52,154 bases of DNA from Eshraghiella sp045124255. Lineage in GTDB: Bacteria > Bacillota > Clostridia > Lachnospirales > Lachnospiraceae. Below, one piece after another: positions 41,587 to 50,019 of the stretch. Position 1 is the first letter of the stretch. Every line of letters begins with the position of its first letter. The notes below the pieces were generated by a model. The model did not search any database, had not been told where the DNA came from, and worked only from the letters and a program-made list of their open reading frames with translations. The stretch lies in contig JBGVLM010000056.1 of the NCBI GenBank assembly GCA_045124255.1, positions 1-52,154 on the forward strand, given 5' to 3'. Both the position numbers and the translations under genes were made by a program.

Positions 41587-43036
41587 TGATTAACTCCATG
41601 TACTCGCCAGTCGCTTCTTTTTGTATAAATCCGGTTATGTGGCAGTTAAAAGCAAATTCCTTCACATATTTATTAAATTCCTCGCCCTTAATATTTTCTT
41701 TAAGAAATTCATAAACGCTCTTAAGAACATTTCTTGTTTTATCAAGGAATATCTGATAATTGGTATCAATAGGTTCAAATTCACTCTGAATCTCTCTGTA
41801 AATCTCGGCAATAAACAGCATTTCCTCTGTTCCGGTTGCATATTTCAGTGCAATATCATCAACGAATTTAATTGCGTTTCTGATAGCCGCAATTTCATTT
41901 TTTGACATAAAATTGGTTTCAACCTGTTTTGCAAGCATTTGTCTCATGCCCTCAGTTACGGAATATGTATCTGAACGATAGTTAAGTCTGCTCTTCTCAT
42001 ACAGCTTGCCGACCTCTTCAGCCATTTCAACTACATTTTTTGCATAATATTTCTGATATTCACATTCATAGAACACCTCTGCCAGGGCGTGTACAACATA
42101 TATCATAAATGCATTTTTCATTTCAGGGTCAAGCTTTGCAATATTGGACTTAAGTTCCTCCGTATTCTCTCCCGTAAGAATGTCCGAAAATCTGTTGTCA
42201 TTAACGCATTTAATATATCTGTAATAGTATTCTATAAAATCATGCGCAACCTCCGGATGCTGTATATACTGCTGAACAAAATCCACTGTTATCTCCAGCT
42301 TGAGATTCTCGTATGCATTCAGCATATCAGACATATCTTCCCATCCTCTTGCCGTTACAAACAGCTTCTCGTTGTCCTTATTTTTTACAACATAGAATTT
42401 TTCAGGATGGTTATAAAGATATGATATTACCGCACTGTTTATCCTGTTCTTATACGCATACTCACGCCATACGGTAAAATCCGGTTCTATCTCCATACGT
42501 TTTAATCTGTCGAGCGTTACAACATCAAACTCCCTGACCGACCGGTTATATTCCTCAGGATTGCCTGCAACTGCTATTACCCAGCCTTCGGGAACCTTAT
42601 GCGTACCAAAGGTTTTTCCCTGAAGAAATTGCAGTATTGCCGGTGCAAGACTCTCATCGACACAGTTTATTTCATCAAGGAAAAGTATTCCCTCCTTAAG
42701 TCCGGTAACATTCATCTTACGGTATATTTCGGCAATAATTTCACTCATTGTGTATTTCGTGACAGGGAAACTCTCTTTGTTATAGTGCATGTTCACAATC
42801 TGCGGCATGCCGACAGCACTCTCCCTTGTATGATGGGTAATTGTATATGATACAAGTGCAACATTATTTTCACTTGCCACCTGTTCCATAATCGCTGTTT
42901 TACCGATTCCCGGAGGTCCCATAAGAAGAATCGGACGCTGTCTTATCGTCGGAATAATATAATCCCCCTTGGAATTTTTCGTAAGATATGCCTTTATGCT
43001 GTTTGAAATTTCCTGTTTCGCTACTTTAATATTCAT
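41573..43036 (-). CDS. MoxR-type AAA+ ATPase
   Basis: 487 residues. The AAA module (about 20-250) has Walker A MGPPGIGKTA, Walker B ILFLDEINC, sensor VAVAGNPEEYNRS and an arginine-rich VVTLDRLKR. The rest (about 250-487) is an all-helical domain that I cannot assign. MoxR ATPases normally act as chaperones for metal-cofactor or complex assembly with a VWA-domain partner gene next door; none is present here. The next gene, overlapping by 14 bases, encodes a radical SAM protein. The client is unknown. Confidence 0.88.
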   Translation of the reverse strand: MNIKVAKQEISNSIKAYLTKNSKGDYIIPTIRQRPILLMGPPGIGKTAIMEQVASENNVALVSYTITHHTRESAVGMPQIVNMHYNKESFPVTKYTMSEIIAEIYRKMNVTGLKEGILFLDEINCVDESLAPAILQFLQGKTFGTHKVPEGWVIAVAGNPEEYNRSVREFDVVTLDRLKRMEIEPDFTVWREYAYKNRINSAVISYLYNHPEKFYVVKNKDNEKLFVTARGWEDMSDMLNAYENLKLEITVDFVQQYIQHPEVAHDFIEYYYRYIKCVNDNRFSDILTGENTEELKSNIAKLDPEMKNAFMIYVVHALAEVFYECEYQKYYAKNVVEMAEEVGKLYEKSRLNYRSDTYSVTEGMRQMLAKQVETNFMSKNEIAAIRNAIKFVDDIALKYATGTEEMLFIAEIYREIQSEFEPIDTNYQIFLDKTRNVLKSVYEFLKENIKGEEFNKYVKEFAFNCHITGFIQKEATGEYMELINEQS

Positions 43037-43039
43037 ACA

Positions 43040-44929
43040 TTATCCTCTATTACGTTCCAAAACACGGCGTTTCTCCTTTGATGAACTTTTTGTTTTGGAC
43101 GAATTTTTTCTGTTATTTCTATTATCACGGGTTATTTTACGTGGAGGAATCAGGCATTTCTTATCAAATCCGATTAAATCCTCCCGATGTTCCTTAATAA
43201 GTGCTTCCCTGACAAGCTCATAATTCTTCGGGTCACGATACTGAATCAGCGCACGCTGCATTGCTTTCTCATGCGGACTTCGTGCAACATATACAGGCTG
43301 CATATTACGCGGGTCAACACCCGTATAATACATACATGTGGAAATTGTCGAAGGTGTCGGATAAAAATCCTGCACCTGCTCAGGCATATAACCGATATCC
43401 CTGATATACTCCGCAAGCTCAATCGCCTCTTTAAGTGTAGAGCCCGGATGTGAGGACATTAAATACGGAACAAGATACTGCTCCTTGCCAAGCTCCTTAT
43501 TAATCTTCTCACATTTATTAACGAACCGTTCATAAACGTCATTGGAAGGCTTGCCCATTAACTCCAGAACCTTATCCGACACATGTTCCGGTGCAACCCT
43601 GAGCTGTCCGCTGATATGGTGCTTACATAATTCCCTGATAAATGTACTGTCCTTATCCGCAAGTGCATAATCGAACCTCACTCCTGAGCGTACAAAAACC
43701 TTCTTAACCTTCGGAAGATTTCTTATGGTGCGGAGAATATCAATATATTCGCTATGGTCCACCTTAAGATTCGGACACGGCTTAGGGAAAAGGCACTGTC
43801 TGTGTGTACAGGCACCCTTATCAAGCTGTTTGTCACACGCAGGACGCCTGAAATTGGCGGTAGGTCCTCCGACATCATGTATATATCCCTTAAAATCAGG
43901 TTCGTTTGTCATCCGCTCTGCCTCTTTGACAAGTGATTCCTTACTTCTTGTCTGCAGAATTCTTCCCTGGTGAAAGGTCAGTGCACAGAAAGAGCATGAA
44001 CCAAAGCAGCCTCTGTTGGATGTAAGGCTGAATTTAATCTCTGAAATCGCCGGGATTCCTCCGTCCTTCTGATACATCGGATGATAGGCATTCATATACG
44101 GAAGTGCATATACGTCATCCATCTCCATCTGCGTTAACGGTTTTGATGCCGGATTCTGCACTACATATATTCCCTTGTCATAGGGTTCAACAAGCCTGTG
44201 ACCCGAAAACGGGTCCGTATTCATATATTGTGTATAAAAACTCTTTGCATAATTAAGCTTATCCTCCTTCATTGAATCAAATGAAGGAAGCATGATATAA
44301 TCATAAACATTTTCTATTTCTTTTGTTTTATAAACTGTTCCGTCAACAAAAGTAATGTCCTTAACATCTATTCCCGAATCCAGTGCGTCTGCCAGCTCAA
44401 CAATCGAATGCTCACCCATTCCGTAAGAAATAATGTCTGCCTGTGAATCAAGCAGTATTGAACGTTTCAGGCTGTCCGACCAGTAATCATAGTGTGCAAG
44501 TCTTCGAAGACTTGCTTCAATTCCTCCGATTATTACAGGAATATCTTTATATTTACGCCTTACAAGATTGCCATACACAACCGTTGCATGGTCGGGTCTT
44601 AAACCCATTACACCGCCCGGTGAATAAGCATCGGAATGTCGTCTTTTTCTGGAAACCGTATAGTGATTAACCATTGAATCCATATTGCCGCCCGATATCA
44701 GGAATCCAAGTCTCGGCCTGCCAAATACATCAATACTGTTCTCATCCGTCCAGTCCGGCTGCGGAATAATTCCAATCTTATAGCCTCTTGATTCCAGTAC
44801 CCTGCTTATAATCGCCGTTCCGAAAGAGGAATGGTCCACATACGCGTCAGCTGTTATATATGCAAAATCCACATAATCCCAGCCCCTTTCCTCCATATCC
44901 TTTCTGTTAACCGGTAAAAAACCATTCAT
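43040..44929 (-). CDS. YgiQ family radical SAM protein
   Basis: 629 residues, in the normal range for the UPF0313/YgiQ family. The start MNGFLPVNRKDMEERGWDYVDF is characteristic (22 residues read across two segments). A B12-binding-like N-terminal region is followed by the radical SAM motif in RGCFGSCSFCALTFHQGR and the family segment VSGQLRVAPEH-like HISGQLRVAPEHVSD. The C-terminus is basic (KSSSKEKRRVLERNRG). Function is not established. It ends three bases before the MoxR gene start. Ribosome site is weak (TGGA). Confidence 0.9.
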   Translation of the reverse strand: MNGFLPVNRKDMEERGWDYVDFAYITADAYVDHSSFGTAIISRVLESRGYKIGIIPQPDWTDENSIDVFGRPRLGFLISGGNMDSMVNHYTVSRKRRHSDAYSPGGVMGLRPDHATVVYGNLVRRKYKDIPVIIGGIEASLRRLAHYDYWSDSLKRSILLDSQADIISYGMGEHSIVELADALDSGIDVKDITFVDGTVYKTKEIENVYDYIMLPSFDSMKEDKLNYAKSFYTQYMNTDPFSGHRLVEPYDKGIYVVQNPASKPLTQMEMDDVYALPYMNAYHPMYQKDGGIPAISEIKFSLTSNRGCFGSCSFCALTFHQGRILQTRSKESLVKEAERMTNEPDFKGYIHDVGGPTANFRRPACDKQLDKGACTHRQCLFPKPCPNLKVDHSEYIDILRTIRNLPKVKKVFVRSGVRFDYALADKDSTFIRELCKHHISGQLRVAPEHVSDKVLELMGKPSNDVYERFVNKCEKINKELGKEQYLVPYLMSSHPGSTLKEAIELAEYIRDIGYMPEQVQDFYPTPSTISTCMYYTGVDPRNMQPVYVARSPHEKAMQRALIQYRDPKNYELVREALIKEHREDLIGFDKKCLIPPRKITRDNRNNRKNSSKTKSSSKEKRRVLERNRG

Positions 44930-44946
44930 CAGTCAAATCCACTCTT

Positions 44947-45591
44947 TCAATCAAGATATTTTAATAACTCCATAGGACTTTCAATAAAATTACCGGCGCC
45001 TGCTGCCTCCAGCTCCTCCCTGTCTCTGAAACCCCAGAGAACCGTTACCATATCAAGTCCTGCATTAGCGGCCGTGGCAGCATCCACCTGCGAATCTCCT
45101 ACATAAAGAGTATTTTCCCTGCTGCTGTTAAGCTCACAAAGGACCCTGTCCACCATAAATGAATCAGGCTTTGGAGGAATACCGTCACATACGCCTGCCA
45201 CCCCCTGAATAAGTCCGTCAAAATATAATTCATTCAGCGTAACCACGGCAGATTTCAGCTTATTGGAAGCAATTCCAAGCTTATATCCACGGTTTTTGAG
45301 CGTATAAAGCAGCTCCATTATCCCTTCATAAGGTGCCGTCTTATCGTTGCAATGCTTTGAATAATGCTCTTTAAAGGAAGAAAACACTGCTTCAAATTCT
45401 TCCAATGAAACAGAATGCGGAAGTGCCCTTTCGATTAATTTACGCACTCCGTTCCCTACAAAACGCCTTATCTCATCAGTTGACCTTTTTGCATAACCAT
45501 ATTCAGACAATGCATAATTTGTACTGTCGCGCAAATCCTCCAGCGTATTCAAAAGTGTTCCGTCAAGGTCAAAAATTATTGTGTCGTACAT
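44947..45591 (-). CDS. HAD-superfamily phosphatase, phosphoglycolate phosphatase-like
   Basis: 214 residues. HAD motif I DLDGTLLNT near the start, an alpha-helical cap (about 15-85), motif II IASNK, and motif IV YVGDSQVDAATAANAG. The sequence fits the Gph/PpaX group, which dephosphorylates phosphoglycolate or pyrophosphate; the real substrate is open. The ribosome site GGAGC overlaps the stop of the preceding HAD gene. Confidence 0.88.
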   Translation of the reverse strand: MYDTIIFDLDGTLLNTLEDLRDSTNYALSEYGYAKRSTDEIRRFVGNGVRKLIERALPHSVSLEEFEAVFSSFKEHYSKHCNDKTAPYEGIMELLYTLKNRGYKLGIASNKLKSAVVTLNELYFDGLIQGVAGVCDGIPPKPDSFMVDRVLCELNSSRENTLYVGDSQVDAATAANAGLDMVTVLWGFRDREELEAAGAGNFIESPMELLKYLD

Positions 45592-45599
45592 AGCTGCTC

Positions 45600-46316
45600 C
45601 TATTTCCTAATCAGTTCCAATACATGCCCGATATCTCCGTCCTCAAATACATATCTGCAGTCAGGTACAGGGTCATTCTTAGGTGAAATTTCCGTTCTCA
45701 TATAGAAAGCATCCATTCCGAGTGCCTTGGCTCCTGCAATATCACTTGTGCTGTCATTGCCAATCATTACACACTCACTGATATCAAGATTATGTTTGTC
45801 AATTAATTTCTTATAAAAAGCGGTATCCGGCTTCTTACAGCCTGCATCTGAGGATATAAAAATATCATCAAAATATTTGGTAATTCCCGTGCGTTCAAGC
45901 TCCTGCCATGTGAACACACGCTGTGCATTGGACAGAAGATACACATTCTTGCCGAATTTTTTTAATTCCTTAAGTACCTTTAAGGTATTTGGATATAATT
46001 GAATCATCTTCGTGGAAATCTTACGAAAATTCTCTCCTGTCTCCCATACCTCATCATCAGTTATAGTAGTCTTTCTCTTAAGGCAGATGTTTTTAAAAAC
46101 AGGAAGTAAATCAATCTCAGGATATTCATAATTGGTCTGCCTGCGTTCTGCTTTCTTAACCTCTTCATCATAAAGCCGATGCAGCTCCTTGCCGGAATAT
46201 GACATTTCATTCTCTGTCATCCATGCAGCAAATTTGTCCCAGAATTCGTCGCTCCACTCATCAGTTCTGATATCTATTAAAGTTCCATATAAATCAAAAA
46301 TATAATTTTTATACAT
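45600..46316 (-). CDS. HAD-superfamily hydrolase with DxYGT motif
   Basis: 238 residues. Motif I is FDLYGTLID: Tyr replaces the second Asp that serves as acid/base in HAD phosphatases. This variant occurs in L-2-haloacid dehalogenase-like and some YjjG-like proteins. The remaining motifs are LLSNAQ, CKKPD and MIGNDSTSDIAGAKALG. The cap is helical (about 18-95). It may still act on phosphates, but this should not be assumed. It overlaps the EAL gene by eight bases, and its AAAGGAG site directly follows the AAT repeat in that gene. Confidence 0.87.
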   Translation of the reverse strand: MYKNYIFDLYGTLIDIRTDEWSDEFWDKFAAWMTENEMSYSGKELHRLYDEEVKKAERRQTNYEYPEIDLLPVFKNICLKRKTTITDDEVWETGENFRKISTKMIQLYPNTLKVLKELKKFGKNVYLLSNAQRVFTWQELERTGITKYFDDIFISSDAGCKKPDTAFYKKLIDKHNLDISECVMIGNDSTSDIAGAKALGMDAFYMRTEISPKNDPVPDCRYVFEDGDIGHVLELIRK

Positions 46317-48216
46317 TGGCAGCTCCTTTATTATTATTATTATTATTATTAATTAAAAACTGTATAAAATCCTTTTTCTCCAACGGCTTTGAAAAATAAA
46401 AGCCCTGAATGTAAGAAATTCCCAAATCCTGCATCTTGCCAAACTGTTCGTTGGTCTCAATTCCCTCGGATACTATTTTAAGTCCCATTCCGTGAATCAT
46501 ATGCATTGCCGCATCCATTACATATTTCGCCTTCTTATTGGCAAAATATGCATTTGTCATCTCTCTGTCAAACTTAACAATGTCCACCGGCATATCTACA
46601 ATATAATTCAGATTGGACTGACCCGTTCCAAAATCATCCAAAGAAAAATTAACACCATATTCAATAAGCTGATTCATATTATCAAGAAGGATTTCCTTAC
46701 TCTTAAGTGATGCCGATTCGGTAATCTCTAAATTAATGTTCTTCGGATTAACCTCAAATTCTTCCATTACTGAAATATAAGTATCCGCCAATGAAGAATC
46801 ACCGCATTGAACAACGGAAAGATTAACCTCTATATATTCTATCCCGTATCGTGCAATATTATCTTCTTTGATAATCCGGCATACCTGCCTGAACACCTCA
46901 TTGCCAAGCTCGATAATCTTACCCGTTCTCTCCGCAACCGGAATAAATACTCCCGGAGGAATTATTTTACCCTCCCGGCTCCTGATTCTTACAAGTGCCT
47001 CCGCAGAAGTAAACATCTGCTTCTCCGTTGAGAAAATCGGCTGATAAAATACCTCGACCCTGTTCTCCCTAAGTGCTTCATCAATCAGCTTGCCTACCTG
47101 CTTCTCTTCACGCATTGCATTGACCGTTTCCTCAGTAACATTAATGACATTCTGCGAATCAATGCTGTCATGCTTATTGGCAGCTGCATATTTAAGAAAA
47201 TACATTAATTCCTCTGAATCCTTAAACAGCCCTGAATCCGAAATGCTAATCCAAAGTCCGTTTCTGAGCGCTGCAATATCCGCATCATCGCTCAATAATG
47301 CAGACTCCGCAAATGAGTCCTCCCACGCCTCTGCAGCCTCATGTTCATCAAAAATCAAAGCAATTTCATCCTCTGATTTTCTGAATAATAACGCCTTATC
47401 CGTTTTGAGAAGCTGCGGCAGCCGCTTCATATCAAGGGAATGATTATAAAGACTGTCTCCGTAACCGACCGGCACTATAACCACCATGGCAAAATTCTTA
47501 TCTGAACAATACAGCTGATGAACATATTCCATAAATGCATTCTGGTTATACAGTCCGCTCTGCCTGTCCATGTTCATTCCCGGATTCTCAAGCTTAATAT
47601 AAATTATCATTACTCCGATAGCGGTTGCAAAGCCCGCCATAAAAACGCTCGGGAATATGGATTCCAAAACTGCCACTGCAAGCCAAAGCACCATCCATAT
47701 ATTAATGGCCGCTCTTCTGTCAGAATTTATTTTGGTACGCATTACATTAACCCTTACAAGTACGGCAATTATGTAAAAGGCTGCTATTGCATATGAAACC
47801 GTAACACTTATTCCGTACGCATATAATTTACCGGATTCCAGACTAAGCTTCTCCGGCAATAAGAAAATTGTTACCGCTGATGCAACCCAGATTGCTATAT
47901 AATACCATGTCCTTTTCCAAAATCGTCCGGTGCTTTCATAAATATCACGACTGATATACAGCATTGTACAGCATAAAACCAGCAGAATACTTATCTGATA
48001 TATTTCGCAGAAAGCCTTTGACAATGCGTAGGGTACTTCCGGGTTAGCCAGCATAAGCTGACATATAATATCCGTTACATTTGCAAGCAGGGAAGTAACT
48101 AATACTGTTATAAAAAATTTCTCGGTATTCAAAAAAATCTTTGAACGTTTTATAAAATATAATACCAGCAAAACAGTCAGAAGTACCACTCCGCAAGCCT
48201 GTGTATATATTAACAT
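46309..48216 (-). CDS. Membrane EAL-domain protein, probable c-di-GMP phosphodiesterase
   Basis: 635 residues. Six to seven membrane helices occupy about 1-215. A degenerate GGDEF domain (about 225-345) has KSEDE in place of GGDEF, so no cyclase activity is expected. The EAL domain (about 375-625) has an intact set: SAEALVRI, EVNLSVVQ, LEITESA, SLDDFGTGQSN, IVKFDREM, VSEGIETNEQ and IQGFYFSKP. It should hydrolyse c-di-GMP, perhaps under control of the membrane part. The C-terminus has seven Asn from an AAT repeat. ATG at 48216 follows AGGAGG by eight bases; a GTG at 48219 is also possible. First gene of the eight-gene set. Confidence 0.92.
   Translation of the reverse strand: MLIYTQACGVVLLTVLLVLYFIKRSKIFLNTEKFFITVLVTSLLANVTDIICQLMLANPEVPYALSKAFCEIYQISILLVLCCTMLYISRDIYESTGRFWKRTWYYIAIWVASAVTIFLLPEKLSLESGKLYAYGISVTVSYAIAAFYIIAVLVRVNVMRTKINSDRRAAINIWMVLWLAVAVLESIFPSVFMAGFATAIGVMIIYIKLENPGMNMDRQSGLYNQNAFMEYVHQLYCSDKNFAMVVIVPVGYGDSLYNHSLDMKRLPQLLKTDKALLFRKSEDEIALIFDEHEAAEAWEDSFAESALLSDDADIAALRNGLWISISDSGLFKDSEELMYFLKYAAANKHDSIDSQNVINVTEETVNAMREEKQVGKLIDEALRENRVEVFYQPIFSTEKQMFTSAEALVRIRSREGKIIPPGVFIPVAERTGKIIELGNEVFRQVCRIIKEDNIARYGIEYIEVNLSVVQCGDSSLADTYISVMEEFEVNPKNINLEITESASLKSKEILLDNMNQLIEYGVNFSLDDFGTGQSNLNYIVDMPVDIVKFDREMTNAYFANKKAKYVMDAAMHMIHGMGLKIVSEGIETNEQFGKMQDLGISYIQGFYFSKPLEKKDFIQFLINNNNNNNKGAANV
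46328..46351. repeat. (TTA)8 trinucleotide microsatellite
   Basis: Eight perfect TTA units. On the coding strand they are AAT codons giving a run of Asn at the C-terminus of the EAL protein and ending against the AAAGGAG ribosome site of the next gene. Confidence 0.95.
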
Positions 48217-48274
48217 CACCAGAACCTCCTTTCGTTAATAATTCTCATAAATTTTCGACATAATTAATGTATAA

Positions 48275-48304
48275 ATTATACAATATCAATATATGTTAAA
48301 GCAA
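48275..48304 (-). promoter_or_regulatory. Promoter of the EAL-to-ArAE gene set
   Basis: Minus-strand TTGCTT (48299-48304), 18 bp, TATAAT (48275-48280), about 58 bp before the EAL start. Lies back to back with the promoter of the + strand HAD gene. Confidence 0.6.
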
Positions 48305-48315
48305 GAAAAAACGCC

Positions 48316-48344
48316 TTGATTTCACTCTTTCCTGTAACTATAAT
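48316..48344 (+). promoter_or_regulatory. Promoter of the + strand HAD gene
   Basis: TTGATT (48316-48321), 17 bp, TATAAT (48339-48344), then AGAGGTGA before the ATG at 48364; the leader is only about 15 bases. Confidence 0.7.
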
Positions 48345-48363
48345 GAACCAGAGGTGACTTAAA

Positions 48364-49071
48364 ATGAAATATAAATATATTTTGATTGACATAGACGGCA
48401 CTTTAATCAATTTTGATGAATCATTTAAGGCAGCCGCCCGCAAAATTTTAGAGCTGGACAGAACGCCGGCCACGCCGGAAAACATTAATTCCTATTACCG
48501 GATTAATGACGATGCGTGGTTTGGTCTTGATTTGGAGAATGTGTCCAATCCCTATATTACTCAGAATTACCACAGCCTGTATCGCCGGTACATAAATAAC
48601 GCTGCCATTAATTCCAAGAAAATAATGAAGCTTAACTCCACGCCGGAGGAATTAGCCCACTGGTACGAAATTCAATGGGCAGCCTGCTCCGTTCCCAACA
48701 AAAATGCATTGGAAATTTGTAATTTATTATCAAAGAATTTTACACTTTGTATTGCAACCAACGGCTTAACTGCAATTCAGCTTAAAAAGCTGACCCTGTT
48801 CAATGATTTTTTGAGCTGTTATTTTGTGTCAGAGGATATTGGATATATTAAGCCGGAGCGTCAATATTTTGAACATATTTTAAACTCTCTCGGTGCAAAA
48901 CCCGAGGAATGCTTAATGGTCGGTGATTCAATTCACAATGACATCGCAGGAGCCAATAATGCATTGATTGATTCCTGCTACTACAATCCTACGGGCAAAA
49001 ATAACAATTCCGGAATTATACCGACTTATGAAATAGGAGATTTTAACGAACTTCTGAAAATAACAAATTAA
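48364..49071 (+). CDS. HAD-superfamily hydrolase, YjjG-like
   Basis: 235 residues. Canonical motif I IDIDGTLINF, a helical cap containing YYRINDDAWFGLDLENV, motif II IATNG, motif III lysine in GYIKPERQYFEHIL and motif IV MVGDSIHNDIAGANNA. The arrangement fits the YjjG pyrimidine 5'-nucleotidase group, which clears non-canonical nucleotides; the assignment is moderate. It is divergent from the EAL gene and unlinked to the purine genes by the riboswitch terminator downstream. Confidence 0.87.
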   Translation: MKYKYILIDIDGTLINFDESFKAAARKILELDRTPATPENINSYYRINDDAWFGLDLENVSNPYITQNYHSLYRRYINNAAINSKKIMKLNSTPEELAHWYEIQWAACSVPNKNALEICNLLSKNFTLCIATNGLTAIQLKKLTLFNDFLSCYFVSEDIGYIKPERQYFEHILNSLGAKPEECLMVGDSIHNDIAGANNALIDSCYYNPTGKNNNSGIIPTYEIGDFNELLKITN

Positions 49072-49110
49072 GACTTGCTTTTTTATTTTTTTATTGTAAT
49101 AATATTTTTA

Positions 49111-49206
49111 GCAGCTGTGTGACTGACGGAAGTGGAATTAACCACAGGGAGCGCGGCGAAGTATGAAGCCGACCGTCTGGGCACCGTTTTGGAGTACCCT
49201 GACGGT
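49111..49206 (+). ncRNA. ZTP (pfl) riboswitch with terminator expression platform
   Basis: The leader of purO contains the ZTP-aptamer hallmarks: GACTGACGG, a GTGG/CCAC hairpin, AGGGAGCG and CCGACCGTCTGGGCA. The first stem is GCTGTG (49114-49119) with CGCGGC (49152-49157), including G-U pairs. The conserved 3' segment overlaps a terminator: ACCGTC (49172-49177) pairs with GACGGT (49201-49206) with inner GGG/CCC and CC/GG pairs, then TTTTT. Binding of ZMP/ZTP (AICAR phosphates) to the aptamer should prevent the terminator, switching the genes on. The controlled genes consume ZMP, in agreement. Confidence 0.93.
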
Positions 49207-49267
49207 TTTTCTGATTCATGAGGTTAAATACCTATGGATTGAACAATTCTTTACATTGGAGGTTAAA

Positions 49268-49981
49268 ATGGAGAAAAAATCTTTAGCAGCAGAACTTAGC
49301 TCAACATCTTATCCGGGAAGAGGTATCGTTATCGGCAGAACCCCTGACGGAACCAAAGCAGCAATCGCTTATTTTATTATGGGAAGAAGTGAGAACAGCC
49401 GTAACAGAGTTTTCGTTGAGGACGGAGAAGGAATCCGTACTCAGGCTTTCGACCCTTCAAAACTCGAAGACCCGAGTCTTATCATCTACGCACCTGTAAG
49501 AGTTCTTGGCAACAAGACAATCGTTACAAACGGCGACCAGACAGATACTATTTATGAATTAATGGACAAGCAGTTTACTTTTGAGCAGGCTTTAAGAACA
49601 AGAGAGTTTGAGCCTGACGCTCCTAACTATACCCCTAGAATTTCAGGTATTCTTCATATTGAGGACGGCGGCTACAACTACGCAATGTCTATTTTAAAGA
49701 GTAACAACGGCAATCCTGATGCCTGCAACAGATATACCTTCGCTTATGAGAAGCCTGTTAACGGCGAGGGACATTTCATCCACACTTATATGGGTGACGG
49801 CAACCCGCTTCCAAGCTTTGAGGGCGAACCGACATTAGTTGACATTCCTGACAGCATGGACGAATTTGCAGAAACAGTATGGAACAATCTCAACGAGGAT
49901 AACAAGGTTTCTCTTTTCATCCGTTACATCAATATTGCGGACGGAACCTACGAGACCAGAATCATCAACAAGAACAAATAA
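49268..49981 (+). CDS. IMP cyclohydrolase, PurO-like
   Basis: Closes FAICAR to IMP, the last step of de novo purine synthesis. From ATG at 49268 (TTGGAGG ahead) it has 237 residues starting MEKKSLAAELSSTSYPGRGI. It belongs to the IMP_cyclohyd family first known from archaea (PurO) rather than the PurH N-terminal MGS-like domain. An apparent N-terminal extension from 49163 is only the riboswitch read as protein. Paired with the AICAR formyltransferase gene 38 bp downstream. High-expression codon use. Confidence 0.93.
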   Translation: MEKKSLAAELSSTSYPGRGIVIGRTPDGTKAAIAYFIMGRSENSRNRVFVEDGEGIRTQAFDPSKLEDPSLIIYAPVRVLGNKTIVTNGDQTDTIYELMDKQFTFEQALRTREFEPDAPNYTPRISGILHIEDGGYNYAMSILKSNNGNPDACNRYTFAYEKPVNGEGHFIHTYMGDGNPLPSFEGEPTLVDIPDSMDEFAETVWNNLNEDNKVSLFIRYINIADGTYETRIINKNK

Positions 49982-50019
49982 TTAACACTATTTTTTATTA
50001 AAATTACAGGAGAATTACA

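Noticed and set aside
49163..49267. N-terminal extension of the IMP cyclohydrolase beginning MKPTVWAPFW
   Set aside because: This is the ZTP riboswitch and its terminator read as protein; the ribosome site and family start are at 49268.
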